DNA from: Lautropia sp.
GTDB lineage: Bacteria > Pseudomonadota > Gammaproteobacteria > Burkholderiales > Burkholderiaceae_E
Reading direction: 5' to 3'
Length of the DNA stretch: 64,000 nucleotides
NCBI GenBank assembly: GCA_030530775.1
Contig: JAUMUG010000006.1
Location: forward strand, 154,698 to 218,697
Under the pieces are notes generated by a model, which worked only from the letters and a program-made list of their open reading frames with translations, had not been told where the DNA came from and did no database searches. Made by a program: the position numbers and the translations under genes. The first letter of the stretch is position 1; every line of letters starts with the position of its first letter. Shown here one piece after another: positions 44,476-53,196 of this stretch.

Positions 44476-44504
44476 CATTTGTTTTACATTTTGCCAAACA
44501 AATG
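44476..44504. promoter_or_regulatory. Perfect 9-bp inverted repeat with 11-nt spacer, LysR-box-like
   Basis: CATTTGTTT (44476-44484) and AAACAAATG (44496-44504) are exact reverse complements, 11 nt apart. This contains the T-N11-A core typical of LysR-type regulator sites. The surroundings are AT-rich. It lies 105 bp upstream of the lipoprotein start (minus strand) and about 410 bp upstream of xsc (plus strand). Confidence 0.5.
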
Positions 44505-44657
44505 GGGGCTGGTTGCAATTCGTCTGTACCAAACCACTTTGGTTGCGCTGCCGCAATCGGCCAGTAGGACACAGGCTGCCGCACTGGTGGTGACTTTGAT
44601 GCGTTTCCTGGACATGTCTCGGTCGTTCGGTTTTGATGAGCCGTGTGTCCGGCCTCA

Positions 44658-44786
44658 GGATGTGCCGGTACCACGGGGCCATCGGTGCCTTCAAAGGTTC
44701 CGGTAACCTCTCGCCCCCGGGATGTGTCGGTACCACTTATCACGCCCGGACGGATCCCGTCCGCGTTTTAACGCATATCCATATGC
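44658..44786 (+). promoter_or_regulatory. Direct repeats and palindrome upstream of xsc
   Basis: GGATGTGCCGGTACCAC (44658-44674) recurs as GGATGTGTCGGTACCAC (44720-44736), 16 of 17 identical, 62 bp apart and so on nearly the same DNA face. GCATAT-CC-ATATGC (44773-44786) is a perfect palindrome about 125 bp before the xsc start. These are candidate operators for a sulfonate-responsive regulator; no such regulator gene is in the window. The whole spacer 44372-44911 contains no gene that I can support. Confidence 0.45.
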
Positions 44787-44911
44787 TTGACCCCCTCGCT
44801 GCGTCACTCCAAGAATATTCTCGCGTTCCATCGAACGGAACGGATGTTTCATTGTTTTTGTGGTTGGCTGAAGTTGCGTACGACGACGGGCTTTCAGTAC
44901 AGGAGGTGCGC

Positions 44912-46738
44912 ATGAGTGAGGACAAACGGTCGAGAGGGAACAGCCGGCAGGTGGTCGAAGGCGTGCAGAAAATGACGCCTTCCGAGGCTTTCGTCGAGAC
45001 GCTGGTGGCCAATGATGTGAAGGAAATCTTCGGCATCATGGGGTCGGCTTTCATGGATGCGATGGATATTTTCGCGCCGGCCGGCATCCGGATGATTTCG
45101 GTGGTGCATGAGCAGGGGGCGGCTCACATGGCCGATGGTTATGCGCGGGCCAGTGGCCGCCATGGTGTCGTCATCGGTCAGAATGGTCCCGGTATCAGCA
45201 ACTGTGTGACGGCCATTGCGGCGGCCTACTGGGCACACAGCCCGGTGGTCATCATCACGCCGGAGGCCGGCACCAGGACTATGGGTCTGGGTGGTTTCCA
45301 GGAGTGCAACCAGCTGCCGATGTTCCAGGAGTTCACCAAATACCAGGGGCACGTCAACCATCCGGCGCGGATGGCCGAGTACACTGCCCGCTGCTTCGAT
45401 CGTGCGCTGTCCGAGATGGGGCCGACCCAGCTCAACATCCCGCGCGACTATTTCTATGGTGAGATCGAGGCCGAAATTCCGAAGCCGATGCGACTGGACC
45501 GTGGGGCCGGTGGCGAGGAATCGCTGAACCGAGCGGCTGAACTGCTGGCCCAGGCCAGGTTCCCGGTCATCGTCTCGGGCGGAGGTGTGGTCATGGCCGA
45601 CGGTGTGGAGGAATGCAAGGCATTGGCCGAGCGCCTGGGGGCTGCCGTCGTCAACAGCTATCAGCACAACGACAGCTTCCCGGCCAGTCACCCGCTGTGG
45701 TGTGGCCCGCTTGGCTATCAGGGCTCCAAAGCTGGCATGAAGCTGATCTCGCAGGCCGATGTGGTGCTGGCGCTGGGCACGCGTCTCGGCCCCTTCGGCA
45801 CGCTGCCGCAGCACGGCATGGACTACTGGCCCAGGAACGCCAGGATCATCCAGGTCGATGCCGACAACAAGATGCTGGGTCTGGTCAAGAAGATCGATGT
45901 CGGTATCTGCGGCGATGCCAAGGCCGTGGCCAGGGCGCTGTTGGCCCGCCTGCAGAACAGGACCTTGGCCTGCGATGCCACCAGCGCCGAGCGTGCTGCC
46001 AGGATCCAGGCCGAAAAAGATGCCTGGGAAAAGGAGCTGGATGCTTGGACCCACGAAAAAGATCCTTTCAGCCTCGATATGATCGAAGAGCAGAAGCAGG
46101 AAAGGACCTTCAGCGGCGGTGGATATCTGCATCCGCGGCAGGTGCTGCGCGAACTGGAAAAAGCCATGCCGAAGGATGTGATGGTGTCGACCGACATCGG
46201 CAACATCAATTCGGTGGCGCACAGCTATCTGCGTTTCGAGCGTCCGCGCAGCCTGTTCGCACCGATGAGCTTCGGCAACTGCGGTTATGCGCTGCCGACC
46301 ATCATTGGCGCCAAGGTCGCTGCGCCCGAGCGTCCGGCGGTGGCCTACTCGGGCGATGGTGCCTGGGGCATGAGCATGGGTGAAATCATGACTTGCGTGC
46401 GTCACGGCATTCCGGTGACGGCCGTGGTCTTTCACAATCGTCAGTGGGGTGCCGAGAAGAAAAACCAGGTCGATTTCTACGACCGCCGCTTCGTGGCGGG
46501 CGAGCTCGACAACCAGAGCTTTGCCGGCATCGCCCAGGCGATGGGCGCCGATGGCATCGTCGTCGACCGGCTCGAAGATGTCGGCCCTGCCTTGAAGAAA
46601 GCCATCGATCTGCAGATGAATGAAGGCAGGACCTGTGTCATCGAAGTGATGTGCACCCGCGAACTGGGCGATCCGTTCCGCCGCGATGCGCTGTCCCGGC
46701 CGGTGCGCTTTCTCGATAAGTACAAGGACTACGTCTGA
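44912..46738 (+). CDS. xsc: Sulfoacetaldehyde acetyltransferase
   Basis: Xsc is a thiamine-diphosphate enzyme that converts sulfoacetaldehyde and phosphate to acetyl phosphate and sulfite, the desulfonation step of taurine, isethionate and related C2 sulfonates. The 608-residue protein begins MTPSEAFVETLVANDVKEIFGIMGSAFMDAMDIF after a 20-residue tail and has the ThDP motif GDGAWGMSMGEIMTCVRHGIPVTAVVFHN. The family characteristic RFLDKYKDYV closes it. AGGAGG (44901-44906) precedes ATG 44912. Pta, the enzyme that uses its product, lies convergent downstream, and a sulfite-type exporter and TRAP importer follow. Confidence 0.95.
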   Translation: MSEDKRSRGNSRQVVEGVQKMTPSEAFVETLVANDVKEIFGIMGSAFMDAMDIFAPAGIRMISVVHEQGAAHMADGYARASGRHGVVIGQNGPGISNCVTAIAAAYWAHSPVVIITPEAGTRTMGLGGFQECNQLPMFQEFTKYQGHVNHPARMAEYTARCFDRALSEMGPTQLNIPRDYFYGEIEAEIPKPMRLDRGAGGEESLNRAAELLAQARFPVIVSGGGVVMADGVEECKALAERLGAAVVNSYQHNDSFPASHPLWCGPLGYQGSKAGMKLISQADVVLALGTRLGPFGTLPQHGMDYWPRNARIIQVDADNKMLGLVKKIDVGICGDAKAVARALLARLQNRTLACDATSAERAARIQAEKDAWEKELDAWTHEKDPFSLDMIEEQKQERTFSGGGYLHPRQVLRELEKAMPKDVMVSTDIGNINSVAHSYLRFERPRSLFAPMSFGNCGYALPTIIGAKVAAPERPAVAYSGDGAWGMSMGEIMTCVRHGIPVTAVVFHNRQWGAEKKNQVDFYDRRFVAGELDNQSFAGIAQAMGADGIVVDRLEDVGPALKKAIDLQMNEGRTCVIEVMCTRELGDPFRRDALSRPVRFLDKYKDYV

Positions 46739-46744
46739 TCATCG

Positions 46745-46962
46745 ATGGGTCGTGATTGGGAGGCGAAGCCTTCCCCTTCCCGTCGACGCGGCGATGGAGG
46801 CCGGGCGATGCGCCTCGCGTTCGAGCCGAAATCGGCTGGTTCGCATTTGAGTGTGCCGGAGCCGCCGTTGGCGGCGCTCGAGGCCAAAGCCACGGCCATG
46901 GGTATCCCGTATTCCCGGTATGTACACGGATGCTGATCGAAAAGGACCTGGATCAAGCCTGA
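46745..46962 (+). pseudogene. Frameshifted remnant of a small CopG/BrnA-like antitoxin
   Basis: One frame reads PPLAALEAKATAMGIPYSRYV and then stops; the next frame continues MLIEKDLDQA and stops at 46962. Joined near 46930 they give the typical end of ribbon-helix-helix type antitoxins (a helix, G-I-P-Y-S-R-Y, then a hydrophobic helix). The upstream part is not recognisable. No toxin gene is next to it. I call it a relic of a toxin-antitoxin pair between xsc and pta. Confidence 0.45.
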
Positions 46963-47024
46963 AACACCGCTGAGGCAGGTGCCGGCGCTGGGTTGCGGCC
47001 GGACATCTGCCGACGGCCTGGGCT

Positions 47025-48056
47025 TCAAGCCTGCAGGGCTGTGACGGTGATGGTGTTGACGATGTCGGCCGTGGTGGCACCGCGGGACAGATCGTTGGCG
47101 GGGCGGGCCAGCCCTTGCAGCAGTGGGCCGATGGCCGCGGCACCGCCGATGCGTTCGGCCAGCTTGTAGCCGATGTTGCCGGCGTTCAGATCGGGGAAGA
47201 TCAGCACGTTGGCCGTGCCCTGCAGTTGTGAACCCGGCATTTTGCGCTTGGCGATCGAAGGCACCAGTGCGGCATCCAGCTGCAGCTCGCCATCGACCTT
47301 CAGTGCGGGGGCCATCTCTTTCAACAACGCGGTGGCCTGTTGCATTTTTTCGACCGAAGGATGCTTGCCGCCGCTGCCTGCCGTCGAGAAGGACAACATG
47401 CCCACCCGCGGCTCTTCACCGAGCAGTTTCCGGGCGCTGACCGACGCGGCTTCGGCAATCTGCGCCAGTTCTTCGGCCGAGGGATCGATGACCAGGCCGC
47501 AATCGCTGAAGATCATGCCGCCCTGGACGGGGTGGTGGGGCTTGTCCATCACCATCAGGAAGAAGCTCGATACCAGGGAAGTGCCCGGTGCGGGGCCGAT
47601 CAGTTGAATGGCGGTGCGCACGACATCGGCAGTGGTGTGCACGGCGCCGGCCACCGAGCCGTCCACTTGACCTTCGGCCAGCAGCATGTTGGCGAAGACC
47701 AGAGGTTTGTCGATTTCCTTGGCCGCCTTTTCCGGCGTCATGCCCCTGTGTTTTCTCCGTTCGTACAGGCGCCGGGCCAGCTCGGCGGTGCCTGCATGCG
47801 TGGCCGGGTCGATCAGCTCGATGCCGGCCAGCGACAGGCCTTCCCGTTCGGCGCAGCCGCGGACTGCCGCTTCGGCGCCTACGATGACCATCCGGGCAAT
47901 GCCACGTGTCTGCGCTTTTACCCCAGCGTGTAAGACCCGCGGGTCGTCACCTTCGCACAGCACGATTCTCTTCTGGCGGGCGGCTGCGTGTTCCTGCAGG
48001 CTTTGCAGCAGCGCCGGTAGTGATGGATCGGGGGTGTAGGAAGCGGTCTGGTTCAT
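47025..48056 (-). CDS. pta: Phosphate acetyltransferase
   Basis: This is a 343-residue, single-domain Pta (EutD/short type) converting acetyl phosphate and CoA to acetyl-CoA. Family sequence is visible throughout: [76 protein letters not shown], and near the end [25 protein letters not shown]. In sulfonate degraders Pta takes the acetyl phosphate made by Xsc, as the position here suggests. ATG 48056 begins the conserved protein. Confidence 0.95.
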   Translation of the reverse strand: MNQTASYTPDPSLPALLQSLQEHAAARQKRIVLCEGDDPRVLHAGVKAQTRGIARMVIVGAEAAVRGCAEREGLSLAGIELIDPATHAGTAELARRLYERRKHRGMTPEKAAKEIDKPLVFANMLLAEGQVDGSVAGAVHTTADVVRTAIQLIGPAPGTSLVSSFFLMVMDKPHHPVQGGMIFSDCGLVIDPSAEELAQIAEAASVSARKLLGEEPRVGMLSFSTAGSGGKHPSVEKMQQATALLKEMAPALKVDGELQLDAALVPSIAKRKMPGSQLQGTANVLIFPDLNAGNIGYKLAERIGGAAAIGPLLQGLARPANDLSRGATTADIVNTITVTALQA

Positions 48057-48605
48057 GACGGGATCGAAAAACGAAGAATGAGGTGGATGCATTCGACATC
48101 CTAAAAACGAAACGGCCGGCGTGCAACAGGGGACGGGGTGTCGCGTCTGTGCCACCACCGACGGGCCCGGAACTTGGCGGGCAGTTCGTCTTCCGATCGG
48201 TTCGAGCGGCTGCACCATGCCGGACGGAGGGGGCGCCCGGCCCGATCGATGGGTTTCACATGATGGGTCTCATGTGGTCAGGAATGCCCCATGCCGGACG
48301 GAGGGGCGCCTGTCGATCGGGGGAGACGGCATCTGCACCCCGAGGTGGGCGGGCCGGCATCGTCCTCATCGAAGAGCCGCATGGTTGTATGTTGCGGCGC
48401 CCGCGGCCTGGCGGCTTTCATGAAAGGCCGTGACCTGCCGCCCGTCTTCGATGACAATGGCGTTCCTGCCGACCACGTCGAGCCGGCGGGATCCGGTCAT
48501 CGGGATTGAAGGGGCGGATCGGTTGGCCGTCGTGTCTCATCGAATGGAACCGGACACTCCTTTTCGGGTCGAAACCGGAAGGGAAGGTCTTTCAAGGAAC
48601 CCACC
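48057..48605. other. Divergent pta-yeiH spacer with a palindrome and a direct repeat
   Basis: No gene is supported in these 549 bp. CACATGA (48257-48263), TGGGTC, TCATGTG (48270-48276) is a perfect 7-bp inverted repeat with a 6-nt spacer. It sits between two near-identical 22/23-bp direct repeats beginning CCATGCCGGACGGAGGGG (48215-48237 and 48289-48310, differing by one G). The symmetry suggests a control region for the divergent genes. Confidence 0.45.
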
Positions 48606-49649
48606 ATGTCATCCACCGACCCAGTGCCTTCCGGCGGCACGAAATGGCTGGCCTGCCTGTCGCGGCTTCTGCCCGGTTTCATGCTGGCGACGGTCATCGC
48701 GCTGTCCGCCAGTTTCGTATCCGGGCGCTACGGTGGTCCCAAGTTCCTGTATGCACTGTTGATCGGCATCGCCTTTCATTTTCTGTCGGACGACGAGCGC
48801 TGCAGGGCGGGTATCGAGTTTTCGGCCAGGCAGCTGGTTCGCTTCGGGGTGGCGCTACTGGGGGCCAGGATCGTGTTGGCCGATGTGTCGGCATTGGGCT
48901 TCTGGGGGATTCTGGGTCTGGCCGGCGCCGTGGTGTCGACCATCGGTTTCGGCCGGTTGATGGCGGGTCTGCTCGGTGTCTCGCCCATATTCGGTCTGCT
49001 GTCGGGGGGCGCTACGGGCATCTGCGGCATTTCGGCGGCGATGGCCATTTCATCCACCATGCCGCAGAACGCCGACAACGAGCGTTATACGCTGACGACG
49101 GCCATCGGAGTGGCCGGCCTGTCGACGGTGGCGATGGTGCTGTATCCGCTGTGGGTCGATCTGGTCGGCATGTCGGTGCCCGAGGCGGGGTTGTTTCTGG
49201 GTGGGGCGATTCATGATGTGGCACAGGTGGTCGGTGCGGGCAGCATCATTTCGCCGGAGGTCGCCAGATCGGCTTCGCTGGCCAAGATGTTCCGTGTGGC
49301 GATGCTGGTGCCGGTGGTGTTGGTGACGGCGCTGGTGTTCCGCAAGGAGGTGGTGGCCTCGGTCGCCGCGGGTGGCAAAGTGGCGCGACGTCCGACCATC
49401 CTGCCTTTTTTCCTGGTGATGTTCATCGTGCTGGTGATCGTCAACAGCCTGGGCTGGGTGCCTGGAGCGGTGCAGCAACTGGCCAGTGATCTGTCGGCCT
49501 GGTCTCTGGTGATCTCGATTTCGGCGCTGGGTGTCAAGACATCTTTCGAAAAAATAGCCCAGCTGGGCTGGCGGCCGATCGTGCTGCTGATCAGCGAGAC
49601 TCTGTTCGTGGCGCTGTTCATGTTCGCGGTGGTGATGCTGATGCGCTGA
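48606..49649 (+). CDS. YeiH/TauZ-family putative sulfate/sulfite exporter
   Basis: The 347-residue membrane protein of the YeiH (UPF0324) family has about ten helices and the conserved stretches GIAFHFLS, ARQLVRFGVALLGARI, SGGATGICGISAAMAISS and GGAIHDVAQVVGAG. Members next to xsc are thought to export the sulfite or sulfate released in desulfonation. AAGGA precedes ATG 48606. The neighbours here (xsc, pta, TRAP importer) fit that role; transport itself is inferred. Confidence 0.86.
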   Translation: MSSTDPVPSGGTKWLACLSRLLPGFMLATVIALSASFVSGRYGGPKFLYALLIGIAFHFLSDDERCRAGIEFSARQLVRFGVALLGARIVLADVSALGFWGILGLAGAVVSTIGFGRLMAGLLGVSPIFGLLSGGATGICGISAAMAISSTMPQNADNERYTLTTAIGVAGLSTVAMVLYPLWVDLVGMSVPEAGLFLGGAIHDVAQVVGAGSIISPEVARSASLAKMFRVAMLVPVVLVTALVFRKEVVASVAAGGKVARRPTILPFFLVMFIVLVIVNSLGWVPGAVQQLASDLSAWSLVISISALGVKTSFEKIAQLGWRPIVLLISETLFVALFMFAVVMLMR

Positions 49650-49957
49650 GGCGCTGGAGACGATCGCGGAGACGGCGGTCATCCGGATGCGGTGCACGGG
49701 TCCGTCGATCGGACGGTGAGCCGGAAGAATGCCGGCGGTCGAATCAATCGGGGAGGAAACCAGGGAACAGCCGCAGAGCAGGTTGCCATCGATCCCGTGA
49801 AGCCGGACCGGCCCGTCGGAGGGATTGCGTGGTTATACCGATATGCGACGGCGTAGCAAGGTTGTCAATATCATGCAGCGATCGTTTTCTTTCTCTTTCG
49901 GGGCCGGGTTTCATAGCGCCGGGCATCACGTGGATTCAAACAGAACGGGAGACAAAG
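49650..49957. other. Spacer between the exporter and the TRAP operon
   Basis: These 308 bp contain no gene I can support. GGGAGA (49947-49952) serves as ribosome site for the TRAP binding protein; a promoter for the TRAP genes is expected but not identified. Confidence 0.4.
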
Positions 49958-50956
49958 ATGAAATCGACTGTCAGGGCCGTTGCTCTTCTGATCGTTGCTG
50001 CCAGCCTGTCGTGCCTGTCCGGAGGGGCAGTGGCACGTACCTTCAAGATGGCCATCGGTGATGCGCAGGGCGGCACCCAGTGGGAGCTGGCTACCACTTT
50101 CAAGCAGTCCTTCGAAGAGAAGCTCGCAGGCAAGCACAAGCTCAAACTGTTTCCGAACGGCCAACTGGGCAGCGAGGAAGAGACCGTCAACAACGCTGCG
50201 ATGGGTTCGCTGGATTTTTCGTTGCTGGCGGTCAACAATCTGACACCGTTTTCGCCCACCGTGGGTGTGCTGACGCTGCCTTATGTGATCCGCAGCATCG
50301 ATGAAGCGCGTACGCTGATCGAGGGCGACATCGGCCGGGAATTGGTCGAAAACACCGTGCGCGATGCCAATGTGCGCATCGTCGGCTGGGCTTTCTCGGG
50401 TTTTCGAGTGCTGACCAATTCCAAGCATCCGGTGTCGACACTGGATGATCTGAAGGGATTGGTGATCCGGGTGCCAAAGAACGAGATCATGATCGCCACC
50501 TACAAGGCTTGGGGCATCAATCCGACGCCGTTGGCCTGGTCCGAAACCTTCACCGCCTTGCAGCAGCGGGTGGTCGATGGGCAGGACAATCCCTATATCA
50601 CCGTATCGGCGATGAAGTTCGATGAGGTGCAGAAGTACATCACACCGATCAAATACGTGTTTTCGCTCGAGCCGCTGGTGGTCAGTGAGCCGCTGTTCAA
50701 ACGGCAGAAGGCCGATGTGCAGCAGGCCATTCTCGAAGCGGGCAAGGTGGCCACCGCGCACAGTTTCCAGTATCTGATCGACAGTGAAGAACGTACCAAG
50801 GCCGAGCTGCTGGCCAGGGGCATGGAAATCACGGAGCCTGCCGACGGCGAGAAAGCCTGGATCGAGAAAGCCACCACCGAAGTCTGGCCTCAGTTTTATG
50901 ACAGCGTGGGCGGCAAGGACAAGGTCGAAGCCACCCAGCGCGCCCTGGGCCGCTGA
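49958..50956 (+). CDS. TRAP transporter substrate-binding protein (DctP type)
   Basis: The 332-residue periplasmic protein has a signal peptide (to about residue 26, ending AVA) and the DctP pattern: MAIGDAQGGTQWELATTFKQSFEEKLAGK, FPNGQLGSEEETVNNAAMGSLDF, the ligand Arg region LKGLVIRVPKNEI, and LQQRVVDGQDNPYITVSAMKFDEVQKYI. It delivers an organic anion to the membrane subunits that follow. The sulfonate context suggests a C2 sulfonate such as taurine or isethionate, but the sequence does not prove it. Confidence 0.92.
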   Translation: MKSTVRAVALLIVAASLSCLSGGAVARTFKMAIGDAQGGTQWELATTFKQSFEEKLAGKHKLKLFPNGQLGSEEETVNNAAMGSLDFSLLAVNNLTPFSPTVGVLTLPYVIRSIDEARTLIEGDIGRELVENTVRDANVRIVGWAFSGFRVLTNSKHPVSTLDDLKGLVIRVPKNEIMIATYKAWGINPTPLAWSETFTALQQRVVDGQDNPYITVSAMKFDEVQKYITPIKYVFSLEPLVVSEPLFKRQKADVQQAILEAGKVATAHSFQYLIDSEERTKAELLARGMEITEPADGEKAWIEKATTEVWPQFYDSVGGKDKVEATQRALGR

Positions 50957-51163
50957 TTCGGGGTTGCCGTTCCGTGGCGGTTTCCGCCCCGAAGGACGAG
51001 CGTTCGTGGACACATCGCCGGGCCGTGCCCCGGTGGTGGACATATCGCGTTCAGAGACATCGCGTCGCGTGACAGCGATCCGGCCTGGATCGATTCAATC
51101 GATGGCGAATCGAGTGATATCGAGTCATGCGATGTCGGAAGCAAGTGATGGAGTATGCTGCCT

Positions 51164-51691
51164 ATGGCCACCCGATTCTGGTCCCTGATCGACAGGACGG
51201 AGGAGTTCATCTGCTCGCTGTTGCTGGTTGGGTTCATCTCACTGCTGCTGGCGCAGATCGTCTGCCGTCAGTTGTTCGGCTACACCATTCCCTGGGGAGA
51301 TGAACTGGCCACCCACATGTTCGTCTGGTTCGCCTACTTCGGTGCGGTGGTGGCCGCCAAACTGTCGGCGCACAATCGCGTCAGCTTTCAGTTCCGGTTC
51401 TTTCCGCCCGTCGTCAGGAAAGTGTGCGAAGCATTGGCCGATCTGATCTGGGTCGTGTTCAACCTGTATTTCGCCTGGTTGGCTTATGACTTCATCTTTC
51501 ATCGGATGAACAAGTTTTGGACCTCGCAGACGACAGGGCTGCCGATGAGTTGGTTCTATATGGTGTTGCCGGTCGCTTTCGTGCTGATGGCACTGCGCGT
51601 TCTGATCAACGACTACCGCACGTTCATCAAGGGTGAAACCCTGATCGATCCGGAGCAGGCCGAGATCGAGAATATGGCGCACGGCAAATGA
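51164..51691 (+). CDS. TRAP transporter small permease (DctQ type)
   Basis: The 175-residue four-helix protein has the DctQ hallmarks CRQLFGYTIPWGDELATHMFVWFAYFGAVVAAKLSAHNRV. It pairs with the large permease, which starts 14 bp downstream. I prefer ATG 51164, 10 nt after GGAG; ATG 51155 in the same frame is too close to that ribosome site. A 207-bp gap separates it from the binding protein. Confidence 0.9.
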   Translation: MATRFWSLIDRTEEFICSLLLVGFISLLLAQIVCRQLFGYTIPWGDELATHMFVWFAYFGAVVAAKLSAHNRVSFQFRFFPPVVRKVCEALADLIWVVFNLYFAWLAYDFIFHRMNKFWTSQTTGLPMSWFYMVLPVAFVLMALRVLINDYRTFIKGETLIDPEQAEIENMAHGK

Positions 51692-51705
51692 GAGGAGGCT
51701 GATGA

Positions 51706-53043
51706 ATGGAAGATCATCTGGTCACCATATTGTTTGGCTCCTTTCTGGTGCTGTTGCTGCTGGGGGCTCCCATCACGGTATCGCTGGCGGTATCTGCACT
51801 GGCCTGCTATCTGGTGCTCGATATCGATCCGGTTACCATGGTGCAGATCGCCTACACCTCGGTGGGCTCGTTTCCGTTGATGGCGTTGCCGGCCTTCGTG
51901 CTGGCCGGTGCGCTGATGGAGGCGGCCGGCATTTCCAAGCGCCTGGTCGACATCGCCGAGGCGCTGGCCGGACCGATGACCGGTGGCCTCGGCGTGGCCA
52001 CGGTGCTGGCCTGTGTGTTCTTCGGCGCCATTTCGGGGTCGGGACCGGCCACCACGGCGGCCGTCGGTATGCTGATGATTCCTGCGATGACGCAACGCGG
52101 TTACGACAAATCCTATGCCGGCGCGCTCACCGCAACCTCGGGTGGCATCGGTATCATCATTCCGCCTTCGATTCCGATGGTGATCTTCGGGGTGTCGGCC
52201 CTGGGCATACAGGTTCCCGACGAAGCCATCGAAGCCCATGGCGAATTTGCCAGCGTGTCCATTCCCAAGCTCTTCGTGGCCGGGGTGATTCCGGGGCTGA
52301 TGATGGCGGTGTCACTGATCATCATGAACTGTCTGATCTCGCGCAGGCGGGGCTACCGGGGGTTGACCGAGCGCTGGAACGGACGGGACATTCTGCAGTC
52401 GGTGCGTCATGGCGTCTGGTCACTGGCCGCACCGTTCATCATCCTGGGCGGTATCTACTCTGGTATGTTCACCCCCACCGAATCGGCGGTGGTGGCCATT
52501 GCTTACACGGTGGTCGTTGGTGTGTTGCTGCATCGTGAGCTGAACTGGCAGAAGGTGCAACATGCGCTGGTTGCCACCACCTGGATCAGCGGGCGGGTAT
52601 TGATGATCCTGTTCGCCGCCACCGTTTTCGGCCGTCAGCTGGTCGAGGAGCAGATTCCCGCCCAGTTGGCGGAGAACTTGCTGGGTGTCACCAGCGACAT
52701 TCATGTGATCTGGCTGATCCTGATCGTTTTCCTGCTGTTCATCGGCATGTTCATGGAGACGCTGGCGGCCATCATGATCCTGGTGCCGGTGCTGATGCCG
52801 ATCATGTACATGTTGGGCGCCGACCCGACCCATGTCGGCATCGTGCTGATCTGTGCGCTGTCGATCGGCTTTCAGACGCCGCCGCTCGGCGAAAACTTGT
52901 TCGTGGCTTCGGGTATCAGTGGCATGTCGGTCGAACGGCTGGTGGTCGAGGTGCTGCCGTTCACCATGATCAGCATCGCCATACTGATCCTGATCGCCTT
53001 CTGGCCAGACCTTTCGCTCTGGCCGACCAGATTGACCGGCTGA
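51706..53043 (+). CDS. TRAP transporter large permease (DctM type)
   Basis: The 445-residue multi-helix protein carries the sodium-driven transport. DctM-type motifs include GAPITVSLAVSAL, FFGAISGSGPATTAAVG, TATSGGIGIIIPPSIPMVIFGV, and a C-terminal IGFQTPPLGENLFVASGI. AGGAGG (51693-51698) is 7 nt before ATG 51706. With the two genes upstream it completes a TauKLM/IseKLM-like importer in the sulfonate module. Confidence 0.93.
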   Translation: MEDHLVTILFGSFLVLLLLGAPITVSLAVSALACYLVLDIDPVTMVQIAYTSVGSFPLMALPAFVLAGALMEAAGISKRLVDIAEALAGPMTGGLGVATVLACVFFGAISGSGPATTAAVGMLMIPAMTQRGYDKSYAGALTATSGGIGIIIPPSIPMVIFGVSALGIQVPDEAIEAHGEFASVSIPKLFVAGVIPGLMMAVSLIIMNCLISRRRGYRGLTERWNGRDILQSVRHGVWSLAAPFIILGGIYSGMFTPTESAVVAIAYTVVVGVLLHRELNWQKVQHALVATTWISGRVLMILFAATVFGRQLVEEQIPAQLAENLLGVTSDIHVIWLILIVFLLFIGMFMETLAAIMILVPVLMPIMYMLGADPTHVGIVLICALSIGFQTPPLGENLFVASGISGMSVERLVVEVLPFTMISIAILILIAFWPDLSLWPTRLTG

Positions 53044-53074
53044 TGATCGTCCGCCAAAGGGTGGGGCGGGTGTT

Positions 53075-53168
53075 CTGTTTCACCTCTGCCGCTGGAGATC
53101 CGGCCGTCTGTCGATTGATGTCTTGCGCAAACGACGGCTTCACTTAATCTGCCGATACTGTGAAACAG
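53075..53168. repeat. Long-range 9-bp inverted repeat after the TRAP operon
   Basis: CTGTTTCAC (53075-53083) is the exact reverse complement of GTGAAACAG (53160-53168), 76 nt apart, in the spacer between the TRAP permease and a lipoprotein gene. It may be a weak structure at the operon end or two copies of one binding site; it could be chance. Confidence 0.3.
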
Positions 53169-53196
53169 GTCCTTCATTCTGGCGTTCGGGATGATC

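Noticed and set aside
51702..52538. Alternative frame starting 4 nt before the TRAP large permease
   Set aside because: The DctM protein motifs are all in the frame starting at 51706; the other frame is a shadow.
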